The notes: generated by a model not told the origin, from the sequence alone. DNA of 64,000 nt from Pedobacter sp. KBW06 (GCF_003852525.1 NZ_QAJL01000001.1:1625268-1689267); one strand, 5' to 3'; shown: positions 1 through 8,760, counted from the first letter of the stretch. Program-made: numbers and translations.

Positions 1-101
1 ATTTTTCAGACACCTTTTTGCGTTCCCGAGAAAAAACAGAAAGGACATGTCCGCTGTAAATAATCGGAAAACCGGGGCTTTTTATTTAATTTAGCCCTCC
101 C

Positions 102-1778
102 ATGGAAAATAAGACCATTGCACGCAACTTGCGCCTGCTTTCTCAATTGATGGAATTGCACAATGAGAACCCTTTTAAAATTAAATCAGTAGCGAATGCT
201 GCTTTCAAAGTAGATAAACTGCCATATGCTGTTCAGGGCAAAAGTCTGGAAGAAATTGCACAGATCGACGGACTCGGAAAGAGCATTTCTTCTAAGGTCT
301 GGGAGTTGCTGGAAACAGGAACGATGGCTGATTTAAAAGACATCATTGCTGAAACTCCGGAAGGTATCGTAGAAATGCTGGGCATCAAAGGCATTGGCCC
401 TAAAAAGATAGGCGTCATCTGGAAAGACCTTGGTATTGAAAATATCGGGGAACTCTATTATGCCTGCAACGAAAACCGTCTTATTGAAGCCAAAGGTTTC
501 GGCTTAAAAACCCAGGACGAGATCAAAAAGATCATTGAATTCAGAATGGCCGGACAGGGAAAATTCCTGTATGCCCATGCGGAGAGTTTGGTAAATACCC
601 TATATTCCGAATTGGCCGTTTGGTTAAATGCCATCAGCGGAGAACCCCTGTTGGGAATTGCGGGTGAATACCGTCGTTGTATGGAAATCATAGAAGATGT
701 TCCCTTCCTGATTGGCGCAGATCAGATTGCTGAAATTCAAGATAAAATTGCCTCATTTGAAACGATCGCTTTCGAAGAACAGGCTGATGGTTCTTATGCT
801 GCAACCGCCACCTCCGGACTAAAAGTACAGTTACACCTTGTTCAAAAAGAAGATTTTTACCTGAACTGGTTTAAGCTCACCGGGAATGAACAGCATGTAA
901 ATGAAGTTCTTGCCTTAGCAGGAAACGGACCTTTTGAAGATGAACAGGCAATTTATAAAGCTGCAGGTCTGGCTTTCGTAGCTCCTGAGCTGCGCGAAGG
1001 GCTCAATGAGGTTGAACTGGCGAAAGAGAACAAGCTGCCCGAACTGATCACTTATGAAGACCTGAAAGGCAGTTTGCATAACCACTCTACCTGGAGCGAT
1101 GGTGTGCATACGTTGGAACAAATGGCTATTTATTGCAAAGACAACCTGAAAATGGAATACTTTGGAATCTGTGACCACTCTAAATCGGCATTTTATGCCA
1201 ATGGCTTGAATGAACAGCGCTTATATGCCCAGCACCAGGAAATTGATGCTTTAAATGCGAAGCTCGCGCCATTCAAAATTTTCAAAGGAATTGAAAGCGA
1301 CATCTTAAACGACGGTTCTCTGGACTATAGTGATGATATCCTGAAAACCTTCGACTTTGTCGTAGCTTCCGTACACAGCAATCTACGCATGGATGAAGAA
1401 AAGGCTACAGCGCGACTAATTAAAGCGATTGAGAACCCTTATACGACCATCCTTGGCCATCCTACCGGAAGATTGTTACTGAGCAGAAAAGGATATCCGA
1501 TTGATTTTGCAAAAGTAATCGATGCCTGTGCGGCAAATCAGGTCGTAATAGAGATCAATGCCAACCCTTTACGTTTAGACCTGGACTGGCGCTGGCACCG
1601 TTATGCCTTAGAAAAAGGCGTATTGCTTTCCATCAATCCGGATGCACACCGCATGGAAGGATTTTACGATATGCATTATGGTACCCTGATCGGAAGAAAA
1701 GGCAGCTTAACCGCCGCACAATGTCTCAATGCCATGTCACTTCAAGATATCTCAGAATACTTCAGCAATAAAAAATAG
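102..1778 (+). CDS. PolX-like HhH/PHP protein with degenerate polymerase site
   Basis: 558 aa, the usual length of bacterial PolX (family X polymerase plus PHP exonuclease). Residues 1-150 carry the 8-kDa/helix-hairpin-helix region (IDGLGKSISSKV at 55-66, GIKGIGPKKIG at 94-104). The PHP metallo-hydrolase domain (about 322-550) looks intact: HNH at 326-328, D358-H359, E398, H425, H453, D514 and H516. The polymerase palm is different: the place of the GSxRR...GDxD motif reads GEYRRCMEIIEDVPFLIG (188-205) and that of VDLR reads VQLH (242-245), so the three catalytic aspartates are absent. I infer a PHP phosphoesterase or exonuclease working in DNA repair without polymerase activity. It stands alone, and the next gene has its own -7 box. 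Confidence 0.85.
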   Translation: MENKTIARNLRLLSQLMELHNENPFKIKSVANAAFKVDKLPYAVQGKSLEEIAQIDGLGKSISSKVWELLETGTMADLKDIIAETPEGIVEMLGIKGIGPKKIGVIWKDLGIENIGELYYACNENRLIEAKGFGLKTQDEIKKIIEFRMAGQGKFLYAHAESLVNTLYSELAVWLNAISGEPLLGIAGEYRRCMEIIEDVPFLIGADQIAEIQDKIASFETIAFEEQADGSYAATATSGLKVQLHLVQKEDFYLNWFKLTGNEQHVNEVLALAGNGPFEDEQAIYKAAGLAFVAPELREGLNEVELAKENKLPELITYEDLKGSLHNHSTWSDGVHTLEQMAIYCKDNLKMEYFGICDHSKSAFYANGLNEQRLYAQHQEIDALNAKLAPFKIFKGIESDILNDGSLDYSDDILKTFDFVVASVHSNLRMDEEKATARLIKAIENPYTTILGHPTGRLLLSRKGYPIDFAKVIDACAANQVVIEINANPLRLDLDWRWHRYALEKGVLLSINPDAHRMEGFYDMHYGTLIGRKGSLTAAQCLNAMSLQDISEYFSNKK

Positions 1779-1785
1779 TTATCCT

Positions 1786-1793
1786 TACCTTTG
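1786..1793 (+). promoter_or_regulatory. Bacteroidota -7 box directly before the DUF4254 gene
   Basis: TACCTTTG matches the Bacteroidota -7 consensus TAnnTTTG and ends only 4 nt before the ATG at 1798. No clear -33 TTTG lies at the right distance. If it is used, the transcript would be leaderless or nearly so. Confidence 0.45.
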
Positions 1794-1797
1794 ATTC

Positions 1798-2400
1798 ATG
1801 ATTAGTAAGCTTTGCAATAAAATATTTCAGGACGCGATTAATGATTATCACCTCCACAACAACATTGACCAACCGATTCACAATACCTACAAAATAAGCA
1901 CTATTGAACACCTGCTTTATTTGAAATGCTGGATTGATACGGTACAATGGCATATGGAAGATGTGGTTCGTAATCCTGAAATAAACCCGGTAGAGGGCTT
2001 GCAATGGAAACGCCGCATAGATGCTTCCAATCAGGAACGTACAGATGTAGTGGAATATATTGACAGTTACTTCCTGGAAGAGTTTAAAGATATCGTCCCT
2101 TCAGCTACGGCAAAGATCAATTCTGAAAGCCCGGCATGGGTAATCGACAGATTGTCCATTCTTGCTTTAAAGGTATATCATATGGGAGAAGAGAGTCAGC
2201 GCAGCGATGCTTCTGAAGAGCATAAACAGAATTGTACGGCTAAACTTAACATTCTGTTAAACCAACAGACCGATCTTTCTGCTAGCTTAGATGACTTAAT
2301 GGCTGACATTAAGAGCGGTGCAAAATACATGAAGGTTTACAAACAAATGAAAATGTATAATGACCCGAGTCTTAATCCGGTACTCTACAACCCGAAATAA
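1798..2400 (+). CDS. DUF4254 domain protein
   Basis: 200 aa, recognised as the DUF4254 family, which is common in Bacteroidota and often sits beside glycosyltransferase genes. It has no signal peptide or membrane segment and is mainly helical and charged (W-rich motifs such as WIDTVQWHMEDVVRNP near residues 47-62). The start is supported by family-like N-terminal sequence (MISKLCNKIFQDAI). It ends 3 nt before the GT9 gene, so the two are very probably co-transcribed, which suggests a role in surface glycan or LPS core synthesis. Biochemical function is unknown. Confidence 0.8.
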   Translation: MISKLCNKIFQDAINDYHLHNNIDQPIHNTYKISTIEHLLYLKCWIDTVQWHMEDVVRNPEINPVEGLQWKRRIDASNQERTDVVEYIDSYFLEEFKDIVPSATAKINSESPAWVIDRLSILALKVYHMGEESQRSDASEEHKQNCTAKLNILLNQQTDLSASLDDLMADIKSGAKYMKVYKQMKMYNDPSLNPVLYNPK

Positions 2401-2403
2401 CTA

Positions 2404-3468
2404 ATGCCTAAAGAAACTGCTAAAATATTAGTAATCCGTTTCTCCGCAATGGGGGATGTAGCCATGACGGCCCCCATTTTAAAAGAGTTCAATCAACATT
2501 ACCCTGATACACAAATCCTTTTCAGCAGCCGGGAGTTTTTCCGGCCTTTCTTCCAGGGCGTAGAGAACCTGACCTTCATTCCTTTTGATCCTTCAAAAAG
2601 GCATAAAGGTTTTTTCGGCATCATCAGGCTTTTTCTGGAGTTAAGGAAACACAAAGTCACGGCCGTAGCCGATCTTCACCAAAATCTGAGAAGCAGGATC
2701 CTGAGTTTACTGTTCTTCTTCCAGGGTGTGAAACGGGTAACGATCAATAAAGGAAGAAAAGAAAAGTCCCTGCTGACCCGAAAAAAAGACAAGGTCTTTG
2801 TCCCGCTTCAGCAAACCGTAGAAAGATATGCTGAGGTGTTTCAAAAACTGGGTTATCCTTTCCCCCTTTCCAATACCTTAAAACCGGTTTTGCCGGCAGT
2901 ACTGAACCGGGAGATATTTCCTCCTAAAACAGAAAAATGGATTGGAGTAAGCCCCTTTGCCCAACACCTGCAAAAAGTCTATCCCCTGCATAAAATGGAA
3001 GGTGTGGTTTATGCGCTGGCCAACCTGGGACATCAGCTGTTTATTCTTGGCGGAACTCCCGAAGAAGAAGAAATCGCAGACAGCTGGGCCTCAAAGCACA
3101 AAAATGTGCGTTCCCTGGTCAGAAAGATTAAACTGGAGGAAGAATTGCAGTTTATTTCCAACCTGGATGTCATGCTGAGCATGGATTCTTCAGGAATGCA
3201 CCTCGCTTCTTTAAAAAATATCCCTGTAGTTTCTGTATGGGGCGCTACCCATCCTTATGCCGGATTTTTAGGCTATGGACAATCTCTTGCCGATGCGGTT
3301 CAGGTTGACCTTTACTGCAGACCATGTTCAGTCTATGGAAATGTTCCTTGTTATCGGGGAGATTTCGCCTGTATGAACAATTTAGCCGAATCAACTGTTG
3401 TTAATAGTGTAATAAATAAACTCAATAATGGCGAAGCAACTTCTCTTAGTACGGCACGGAAAATCTGA
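2404..3468 (+). CDS. Glycosyltransferase family 9 (heptosyltransferase-like)
   Basis: 354 aa, the length of GT9 ADP-heptose:LPS heptosyltransferases (RfaF/WaaF type). It has the N-terminal ILVIRFSAMGDVAMTAPIL motif (residues 8-26), the GVSPFAQHLQKVYP donor-site strand in mid-protein, and the GT-B C-terminal ISNLDVMLSMDSSGMHLAS and VSVWGATHPYAG motifs. It should transfer a sugar from a nucleotide donor to lipid A-core at the inner face of the membrane; acceptor and sugar cannot be told from the sequence. It follows the DUF4254 gene by 3 nt and overlaps the next gene by 41 nt, so translational coupling is likely. Confidence 0.88.
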   Translation: MPKETAKILVIRFSAMGDVAMTAPILKEFNQHYPDTQILFSSREFFRPFFQGVENLTFIPFDPSKRHKGFFGIIRLFLELRKHKVTAVADLHQNLRSRILSLLFFFQGVKRVTINKGRKEKSLLTRKKDKVFVPLQQTVERYAEVFQKLGYPFPLSNTLKPVLPAVLNREIFPPKTEKWIGVSPFAQHLQKVYPLHKMEGVVYALANLGHQLFILGGTPEEEEIADSWASKHKNVRSLVRKIKLEEELQFISNLDVMLSMDSSGMHLASLKNIPVVSVWGATHPYAGFLGYGQSLADAVQVDLYCRPCSVYGNVPCYRGDFACMNNLAESTVVNSVINKLNNGEATSLSTARKI

Positions 3469-3931
3469 ATGGGGCAATAGCCACCTTTCTGATTTCGACA
3501 GGCCATTAAATTCCAGGGGCTTAAGAAATGCTCCGGAAATGGCAACCCGGATTCTTCATAAAGATTTAGTCCCGCAGCTGGTGGTCAGCAGTCCGGCTTT
3601 ACGTGCACTCACTACCGCTAAAAATTTTGCAGAGGTATGGAACAAGCCTTTGAGCCAGATCCAGGAAGAAACTTCCATCTATGAAGCCAATGTAACGGCC
3701 ATGTTAAAGATCGTCAATAAGCTGAGTGATAAATACGAAAGGGTGGCTTTGTTTGGTCACAATCCAGGGCTTACAGATTTCGCCAATTACCTGAGTAATG
3801 CGAATATCTATAACGTCCCTACATGTGGTACAGTGCTTATGGAGTTTCCATTTGAGAAATGGGAACAACTAAGCCACCATACCGGAAATTTATTAGAATT
3901 TGATTATCCTAAAAGTGCAGATGAAGATTAA
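3428..3931 (+). CDS. SixA-like histidine phosphatase
   Basis: 167 aa member of the histidine phosphatase (phosphoglycerate mutase-like) superfamily, short SixA type. The RHG signature is LLVRHGKSEWG (residues 6-16, catalytic His near 10), followed by the DFDRPLNSRGLRNA segment and the second catalytic His in VALFGHNPGLTDF. SixA proteins dephosphorylate phosphohistidine in signalling or PTS proteins; the substrate here is unknown. The ATG at 3428 lies inside the end of the GT9 gene (41-nt overlap). Its TAA interlocks with the TAA of the convergent amn gene. Confidence 0.85.
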   Translation: MAKQLLLVRHGKSEWGNSHLSDFDRPLNSRGLRNAPEMATRILHKDLVPQLVVSSPALRALTTAKNFAEVWNKPLSQIQEETSIYEANVTAMLKIVNKLSDKYERVALFGHNPGLTDFANYLSNANIYNVPTCGTVLMEFPFEKWEQLSHHTGNLLEFDYPKSADED

Positions 3932-4788
3932 AAGTGCAAATGTTTCACTGTTAATCCATTATTAATCAACTGTTTTAAGGAATCTATTCCTATTTTCAAG
4001 TGTGTTTCCACATACGTGCTGGTTACATTGCTATCGCTTTCTGCGGTTTTTACACCTTCAGGAATCATCGGCTGATCAGAAACCAGTAACAATGCACCTG
4101 TTGGAATCTTATTCGCAAATCCTGTGGTAAAGATCGTTGCAGTTTCCATATCTACCGCCATAGCGCGCAGGCTTTTCAGGTATTTTTTAAAGTTCTTATC
4201 GTGCTCCCAAACCCTGCGGTTGGTCGTATAACAAGTTCCTGTCCAGTAATCTCTGGAATGGTCACGGATGGTGGTAGAGATTGCTTTTTGTAAAGCGAAG
4301 GCCGGTAATGCTGGCACTTCAGCAGGGAAGTAATCATTGGAGGTACCTTCTCCCCTGATTGCTGCGATAGGAAGGATCAGATCGCCAAGTTGGTTTTTCT
4401 TCTTCAATCCACCACATTTTCCAAGAAACAATACTGCTTTCGGACTGATTGCAGTAAGCAGGTCCATCATCGTTGCTGCCATCGGGCTTCCCATACCAAA
4501 GTTGATAATGGTGATTCCGTTAGCCGTTACACTTTGCATTGGTTTATCCAGACCTACGATAGGCGCATCGTCATGCCATTCTGAGAACATCTGAACATAT
4601 TTACTGAAATTTGTCAACAGGATATATTGTCCGAATTCCTCAAGTGGCCGGCCTGTATATCTTGGCAACCAGTTCTTAACGATGTCAGCTTTAGATTTTA
4701 AACCTGATTTTACCGGAGATTCTACTTCTTTAGCTTTCTTTCCTTTTTTCTCATTTCCGTCTTTGTTTACTTCTAATTCTTCATTCAT
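3928..4788 (-). CDS. amn: AMP nucleosidase
   Basis: 286 aa, the Bacteroidota-type AMP nucleosidase of the PNP/UDP phosphorylase fold: it hydrolyses AMP to adenine and ribose-5-phosphate. Supporting motifs are NFGMGSPMAATMMDLL, VLFLGKCGGLKKK, the ribose-binding AVDMETATIF and the LLLVSDQPMIPEGVK segment. Residues 1-30 are a Lys/Glu-rich extension. The start is supported by AAGGAG about 8 nt upstream (4796-4801), one of the few real Shine-Dalgarno sequences in this window. It is transcribed toward, and overlaps by 4 nt, the SixA-like gene. Purine salvage or stress control of the AMP pool is the expected role. Confidence 0.85.
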   Translation of the reverse strand: MNEELEVNKDGNEKKGKKAKEVESPVKSGLKSKADIVKNWLPRYTGRPLEEFGQYILLTNFSKYVQMFSEWHDDAPIVGLDKPMQSVTANGITIINFGMGSPMAATMMDLLTAISPKAVLFLGKCGGLKKKNQLGDLILPIAAIRGEGTSNDYFPAEVPALPAFALQKAISTTIRDHSRDYWTGTCYTTNRRVWEHDKNFKKYLKSLRAMAVDMETATIFTTGFANKIPTGALLLVSDQPMIPEGVKTAESDSNVTSTYVETHLKIGIDSLKQLINNGLTVKHLHF

Positions 4789-4919
4789 ATATTTTCTCCT
4801 TTTTTATTATTCATTATTGTTGCTGTTTTATACAGCTTCCGCTCTATCGAAGATCAGAGGGTGGTTCCTGGGGAATCCGGAGGATTTAGCAGGACAAATC
4901 CTGATATAACAAGTTAAAA

Positions 4920-4949
4920 AAAATCCCCGTAAAACGGGGATTAAATTTT
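4920..4949 (-). terminator. Terminator after clpX
   Basis: Inverted repeat AATCCCCG / CGGGGATT (4922-4929 and 4935-4942) with a 5-nt loop, just past the clpX stop. On the minus strand it is followed by a run of T, as expected for intrinsic termination of clpP-clpX. Confidence 0.8.
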
Positions 4950-6191
4950 TTAAGCTGCTTTTAACTTTTTAAAGTCGGCCTTTTCGAATTTCTCTACCGC
5001 GTAGTCGAGCGTAATGCTCAGCTCCTTTATGGTCGGATCGGAAGGGATGTCAAACATGGCATCCAGCATAATCGCTTCGCAGATGGAGCGTAAGCCCCTT
5101 GCTCCCAGTTTGTATTCCATTGCTTTGTCGACAATAAAATCCAATACCTCGTCTTCAAAAACCAATTTCACCCCTTCGAATTCAAACAATTTCACATACT
5201 GACGGAATAAAGAATTCTTAGGTTCTGTCAGGATATTGCGCAATGCCTGTTTATCCAACGGGTTAAGATGTGTTAATACCGGTACACGACCAATCAGCTC
5301 AGGGATCAAACCAAAAGATTTTAAATCCTGAGGGGTAATGTATTTGTACAGGTTTTTAAGATCAAGCTCCGCATCATCTTTTTTCACTTTATAACCAACG
5401 GCCTGCGTACGTAGTCTGTTCGCAATCTTACGTTCAATACCATCAAATGCGCCACCGCAGATGAAGAGGATATTATTCGTATTTACCGGGATCATTTTCT
5501 GATCAGGATGTTTACGTCCGCCCTGAGGTGGAACATTTACTACCGTTCCCTCTAAGATCTTCAGCAAGGCCTGTTGTACGCCTTCTCCCGATACATCTCT
5601 GGTGATGGAAGGGTTATCACTTTTACGCGCTACTTTATCCACCTCATCGATGTAAACGATTCCGCGTTCTGCCGAAGCCACATCATAATCCGCAGCCTGA
5701 AGCAGACGGGTCAGAATGCTCTCCACATCTTCTCCTACATAACCAGCTTCGGTCAGTACCGTCGCATCGCAAATGCAGAAAGGAACATGGAGGATCTTAG
5801 CGATCGTCTTGGCCAATAAGGTTTTTCCGGTCCCGGTTTCCCCTACCAGCATGATGTTCGATTTCTCAATCTCCACTTCGTCCTCCTGGTTTACCTTTTG
5901 ACCTAATCTCTTATAGTGGTTATAAACCGCTACAGAAAGGACTTTCTTGGCATCATCCTGACCAATTACGTACTGGTCAATATGTGCTTTGATTTCCATA
6001 GGTTTCAATAAGGTAACTGAAGAGTCTAAAGATTTCGCTTTCTTACTCCCAAGCTCCTGTACCAGGAGTTGATTGGCCTGAGTCACACATTTATCGCAAA
6101 TGTAGGCATCCAGACCTTCAATAAGCATTAATGTATCCTGCTTACCTGAGCCACAAAAAGAGCAACGAGATTCTTTATTTTGTTTAGCCAT
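4950..6191 (-). CDS. clpX: ATP-dependent Clp protease ATP-binding subunit ClpX
   Basis: 413 aa from the ATG at 6191 ([16 protein letters not shown]). A 12-residue in-frame upstream extension is rejected because it lies in clpP and precedes the conserved N-terminus. It has the zinc-binding domain (CSFCG and CDKC), Walker [16 protein letters not shown], Walker [13 protein letters not shown], the [17 protein letters not shown] sensor region and the pore/C-terminal [14 protein letters not shown] segment. ClpX is the AAA+ unfoldase that feeds substrates to ClpP in the cytoplasm. It overlaps the end of clpP by 8 nt, so both form one operon, closed by the terminator at about 4920. Confidence 0.97.
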   Translation of the reverse strand: MAKQNKESRCSFCGSGKQDTLMLIEGLDAYICDKCVTQANQLLVQELGSKKAKSLDSSVTLLKPMEIKAHIDQYVIGQDDAKKVLSVAVYNHYKRLGQKVNQEDEVEIEKSNIMLVGETGTGKTLLAKTIAKILHVPFCICDATVLTEAGYVGEDVESILTRLLQAADYDVASAERGIVYIDEVDKVARKSDNPSITRDVSGEGVQQALLKILEGTVVNVPPQGGRKHPDQKMIPVNTNNILFICGGAFDGIERKIANRLRTQAVGYKVKKDDAELDLKNLYKYITPQDLKSFGLIPELIGRVPVLTHLNPLDKQALRNILTEPKNSLFRQYVKLFEFEGVKLVFEDEVLDFIVDKAMEYKLGARGLRSICEAIMLDAMFDIPSDPTIKELSITLDYAVEKFEKADFKKLKAA

Positions 6192-6885
6192 TATTTTCTT
6201 TGTTATTCGCTCCCAGCACTTCATCAATCATTCCAAAGCTTTTCGCCTCGTCTGCTTTCATCCAGTAATCACGGTCTGAAGCTTTCTCTACCCATTCGTA
6301 CGATTGTCCGGAGTGGTTTGAAATGATGTCATACAATTCTTTCTTTAATTTCAGCATCTCTCTTAAGTTGATCTCCATATCTGAAGCAACTCCCTGCGCG
6401 CCACCTGAAGGTTGGTGAATCATCACACGTGAGTGTGGCAATGCGGCACGTTTTCCTTTAGCACCTGCTACCAATAATACTGCTCCCATAGAAGCTGCCA
6501 TACCGGTACAGATCGTAGCCACATCTGGTGTGATGTATTGCATGGTATCATAGATACCTAATCCTGCATATACAGAACCACCTGGTGAGTTGATATAGAT
6601 CTGAATATCTCTGTTGTTATCTGTAGATTGTAAAAACAACAACTGAGCCTGTATAATGTTCGCGTTACCATCATAAATGGCATCACCTAAAAAGATGATA
6701 CGGTCCATCATTAAACGCGAGAACACATCCATTTGTGCCACGTTAAGCTGACGCTCTTCAATGATGTAAGGAGTCATGCTTTTTGGAGAGTTATTGGTTG
6801 CACCAATAAAACGATCCACGTTTAAACCATTAATACGATGGTGTTTAACTGCGTATTTTCTAAATTCGTCTTTGTCTATTTTCAT
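6184..6885 (-). CDS. clpP: ATP-dependent Clp protease proteolytic subunit ClpP
   Basis: 233 aa serine protease subunit. The catalytic serine sits in CTGMAASMGAVLLVAG, the histidine in HSRVMIHQPSGG and the aspartate in ASDRDYWMKADEA. N-terminal residues 1-35 form a propeptide-like extension before the MTPYIIEERQLN segment. It assembles as a tetradecamer with ClpX, whose gene overlaps it by 8 nt downstream. The start codon lies in a 22-nt direct repeat of which a second copy (6947-6968) starts a 4-codon reading frame upstream. Confidence 0.96.
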   Translation of the reverse strand: MKIDKDEFRKYAVKHHRINGLNVDRFIGATNNSPKSMTPYIIEERQLNVAQMDVFSRLMMDRIIFLGDAIYDGNANIIQAQLLFLQSTDNNRDIQIYINSPGGSVYAGLGIYDTMQYITPDVATICTGMAASMGAVLLVAGAKGKRAALPHSRVMIHQPSGGAQGVASDMEINLREMLKLKKELYDIISNHSGQSYEWVEKASDRDYWMKADEAKSFGMIDEVLGANNKENNG

Positions 6886-6968
6886 CAGTATATCTATTTT
6901 TCTTTTAATTGTGATGAAGCTTGCTTCGCAGGTTTTGCTACACAGGTTTCATCAGTATATTTATTTTT
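6880..6968 (-). repeat. Direct repeat duplicating the clpP start region
   Basis: A 22-nt sequence (TTTCATCAGTATAT followed by YTATTTTT on the plus strand) occurs at 6880-6901 and 6947-6968 with one mismatch. Copy 1 contains the clpP ATG. Copy 2 places an ATG in the same context and opens a 4-codon frame (MKPV, stop at 6938-6940) upstream of clpP. Confidence 0.7.
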
Positions 6969-7049
6969 TCCTTATCAATTTTACCAAATTAATTAAACTA
7001 AATTGGTTATTTATTGTGGTATTGTAAAATTCTCGAATCTCTTTATATA

Positions 7050-7080
7050 AACAAGGCGGCCTTAATAAAGCCGCCTTATC
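7050..7080 (-). terminator. Terminator after trigger factor gene
   Basis: Perfect 8-bp stem AAGGCGGC / GCCGCCTT (7053-7060 and 7070-7077) with a 9-nt loop, 40 nt beyond the tig stop. The T tract on the minus strand is weak, so efficiency is uncertain. Confidence 0.6.
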
Positions 7081-7117
7081 TGTAATTATAAACTAAAAGT
7101 ATTGGGTTTTCCCTGGA

Positions 7118-8464
7118 TTACTTCAATTCTATAAATTTATTATAAGCTATTTCTTTTTGGTCTAAAGTGGCAACAGATTGAATATATTCAAAAACTTTAA
7201 TTGCTTTTACTTCATCAAAAATGCGGTTTGCATTGTCTTTCTCTTTCAGGAAAGTAGCTGTGTATTGCGCCAATTGATCTTCCGGCATCGGGCTTGGGCT
7301 GTACATTCTGAACTGTGCATCTAAACGTTGTTTAGCAGTTGCGAATACATCCTCATATTTAATTTCGATGCTATTGTCTTTAATCAGTTTGTTCTCGATT
7401 AAAGTCCATTTAAGGTTTTTAGCGAAATCTTCATATCCTTCTGCAAGCTCAGCCTCAGTTAGTTTTTCGTTTGTAGCTTTTAACCACTTACGTAAAAACT
7501 CATCAGGCAATTCCATTTTCACACTTTCAATTAGTTTAGTGTACATGTCGTTCTGCAGTTTGCGGTCTGCATCCTGTTTGAACATGCTTTCAACTTCCTC
7601 AGTGATTTTAGCGGTAAAACCAGCTTCGTCAGTCACTACACCTTCACCAAATAATTTATCAAAGAACTCCTGGTTTAAATCAGATTCCTCTAAACGGTTT
7701 ACATTTTTAACCGTTACCTGGAATTTCGATTGTAATTCTTTTGCATCTTCTTCAGCAATGTTTAACAATTTGGCGATGATCACCTCATTCTTATCAAAAG
7801 CTTTTTGAACATCAAGTTCAACTACATCATCCTTTTTTAAACCGATTAAAGATTTTAAGATCTTTTTATCAGCTACCTGATCTAAACGAATAGAACCTGT
7901 ACTGTTGATGCCACCTTCAAAAATTGAACCATCAGCAGAAAGTTGTGCTAATTCGGCATAAAGGACGTCATCTTCTGCCGAAACTTCAGGGTTTGTCATT
8001 TTGCCATAGCTTCTTCTGATGTTTTTGATACGGGAAGCTAAAGTTTCTTCGTCTGCTTTAACGTTGAATTGAGTGAATTTATCTTTGGCAGTGATTTTCA
8101 CATCTACCTCAGGTGCAAGACCTAATTCGTAATCAAACTCAAATTCATCTGTATTGTCCCATTTGAATTCTTTAGTATCGTCCATCACCGGTAAAGGCTG
8201 GCCAAGGATTTCTACTTTATTATCAGTAAGGTGTTTGCTTAATGTTTCGCTCAACAGGGTATTGATTTCTTCCACCAAAATGCTTCTGCCATACATCTTC
8301 TTGATGTGTGCTGCAGGAACCATTCCTTTACGAAAACCAGGAAGGTTTGCTTTTTTAGCTTGCTCTCTTATAGATTTATCAACCTTTTCAGTATAATCTT
8401 CAGGTGAAATCTTAATCTTTACAACTGCATTTAAGTCGTTAATTTTTTCCTGTGTAATGTTCAT
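7118..8464 (-). CDS. tig: Trigger factor (ribosome-associated chaperone)
   Basis: 448 aa. The N-terminal ribosome-binding domain is recognisable by the GFRKGMVPAAHIKKMYG segment (residues 43-59), a Bacteroidota version of the GFRxGxxP signature. A divergent FKBP-like middle domain and a helical C-terminal chaperone domain follow. It is a folding factor for nascent chains and lies upstream of clpP-clpX in the same direction, the classic tig-clpP-clpX order. Here about 230 nt and a terminator-like hairpin separate tig from clpP, so they are probably separate units. A structured leader precedes it (8499-8579). Confidence 0.93.
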   Translation of the reverse strand: MNITQEKINDLNAVVKIKISPEDYTEKVDKSIREQAKKANLPGFRKGMVPAAHIKKMYGRSILVEEINTLLSETLSKHLTDNKVEILGQPLPVMDDTKEFKWDNTDEFEFDYELGLAPEVDVKITAKDKFTQFNVKADEETLASRIKNIRRSYGKMTNPEVSAEDDVLYAELAQLSADGSIFEGGINSTGSIRLDQVADKKILKSLIGLKKDDVVELDVQKAFDKNEVIIAKLLNIAEEDAKELQSKFQVTVKNVNRLEESDLNQEFFDKLFGEGVVTDEAGFTAKITEEVESMFKQDADRKLQNDMYTKLIESVKMELPDEFLRKWLKATNEKLTEAELAEGYEDFAKNLKWTLIENKLIKDNSIEIKYEDVFATAKQRLDAQFRMYSPSPMPEDQLAQYTATFLKEKDNANRIFDEVKAIKVFEYIQSVATLDQKEIAYNKFIELK

Positions 8465-8498
8465 CTTTCTGAATCAATAATTATTAGTGTCTTTATAC

Positions 8499-8579
8499 AA
8501 AAAATCCTCCGGGTTGCGGAGGAAATTTATTGCGGAAGAATTGACTTCCAATCCATCGCTCAAATTTCCCTTTCGAGGG
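8499..8579 (-). ncRNA. Structured leader / possible small RNA upstream of tig
   Basis: Read on the minus strand, the segment between the tig promoter and the coding region folds into three successive hairpins. They are CCCT-CGAA-AGGG (8568-8579), GGAAG-TCAATT-CTTCC (8534-8549) and TCCTCC-GCAACCC-GGAGGA (8505-8523), the last followed by six T (8504-8499). That third element has the form of an intrinsic terminator placed about 35 nt before the tig ATG, so it may be an attenuator or the end of an ~80-nt small RNA. No known RNA family was recognised; the fold was derived by eye. Confidence 0.5.
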
Positions 8580-8581
8580 CG

Positions 8582-8610
8582 CAAATATATTCTTTTTTGT
8601 TGATTTCAAA
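8582..8610 (-). promoter_or_regulatory. Promoter of tig leader
   Basis: On the minus strand TTTG (8607-8610) and TATATTTG (8582-8589) are separated by 17 nt, close to the Bacteroidota -33 TTTG / -7 TAnnTTTG arrangement. The start site would lie near 8575, just ahead of the first leader hairpin. Confidence 0.6.
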
Positions 8611-8724
8611 GTGTATAATTTAAAAAATTATGTCTGCAGATTGTCTGAATCTCATGGACCTACACTAAAAAAAAGAAGCTGATTTCTGCACGTTCAGGAC
8701 CAGCTGAATTTTGCGGTATAAAAG

Positions 8725-8751
8725 AAAAACAGTCCTTTTGAGACTGTTTTT
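8725..8751 (-). terminator. Terminator of tRNA-Leu copy 1
   Basis: Ten-bp stem AAAAACAGTC / GACTGTTTTT (8725-8734, 8742-8751) located 9 nt beyond the tRNA 3' end. It is followed on the minus strand by CTTTTAT, an intrinsic terminator. Confidence 0.8.
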
Positions 8752-8760
8752 CAATTGTTG

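Noticed and set aside
6192..6227. 12-residue N-terminal extension of ClpX
   Set aside because: It lies within the clpP coding end and precedes the conserved MAK...CSFCG start of ClpX.
8530..8579. Possible tRNA remnant, because TGCGGAAGAA also occurs at the 3' end of the tRNA-Leu genes
   Set aside because: Similarity stops after about ten bases; the segment is better explained by the two leader hairpins of tig.
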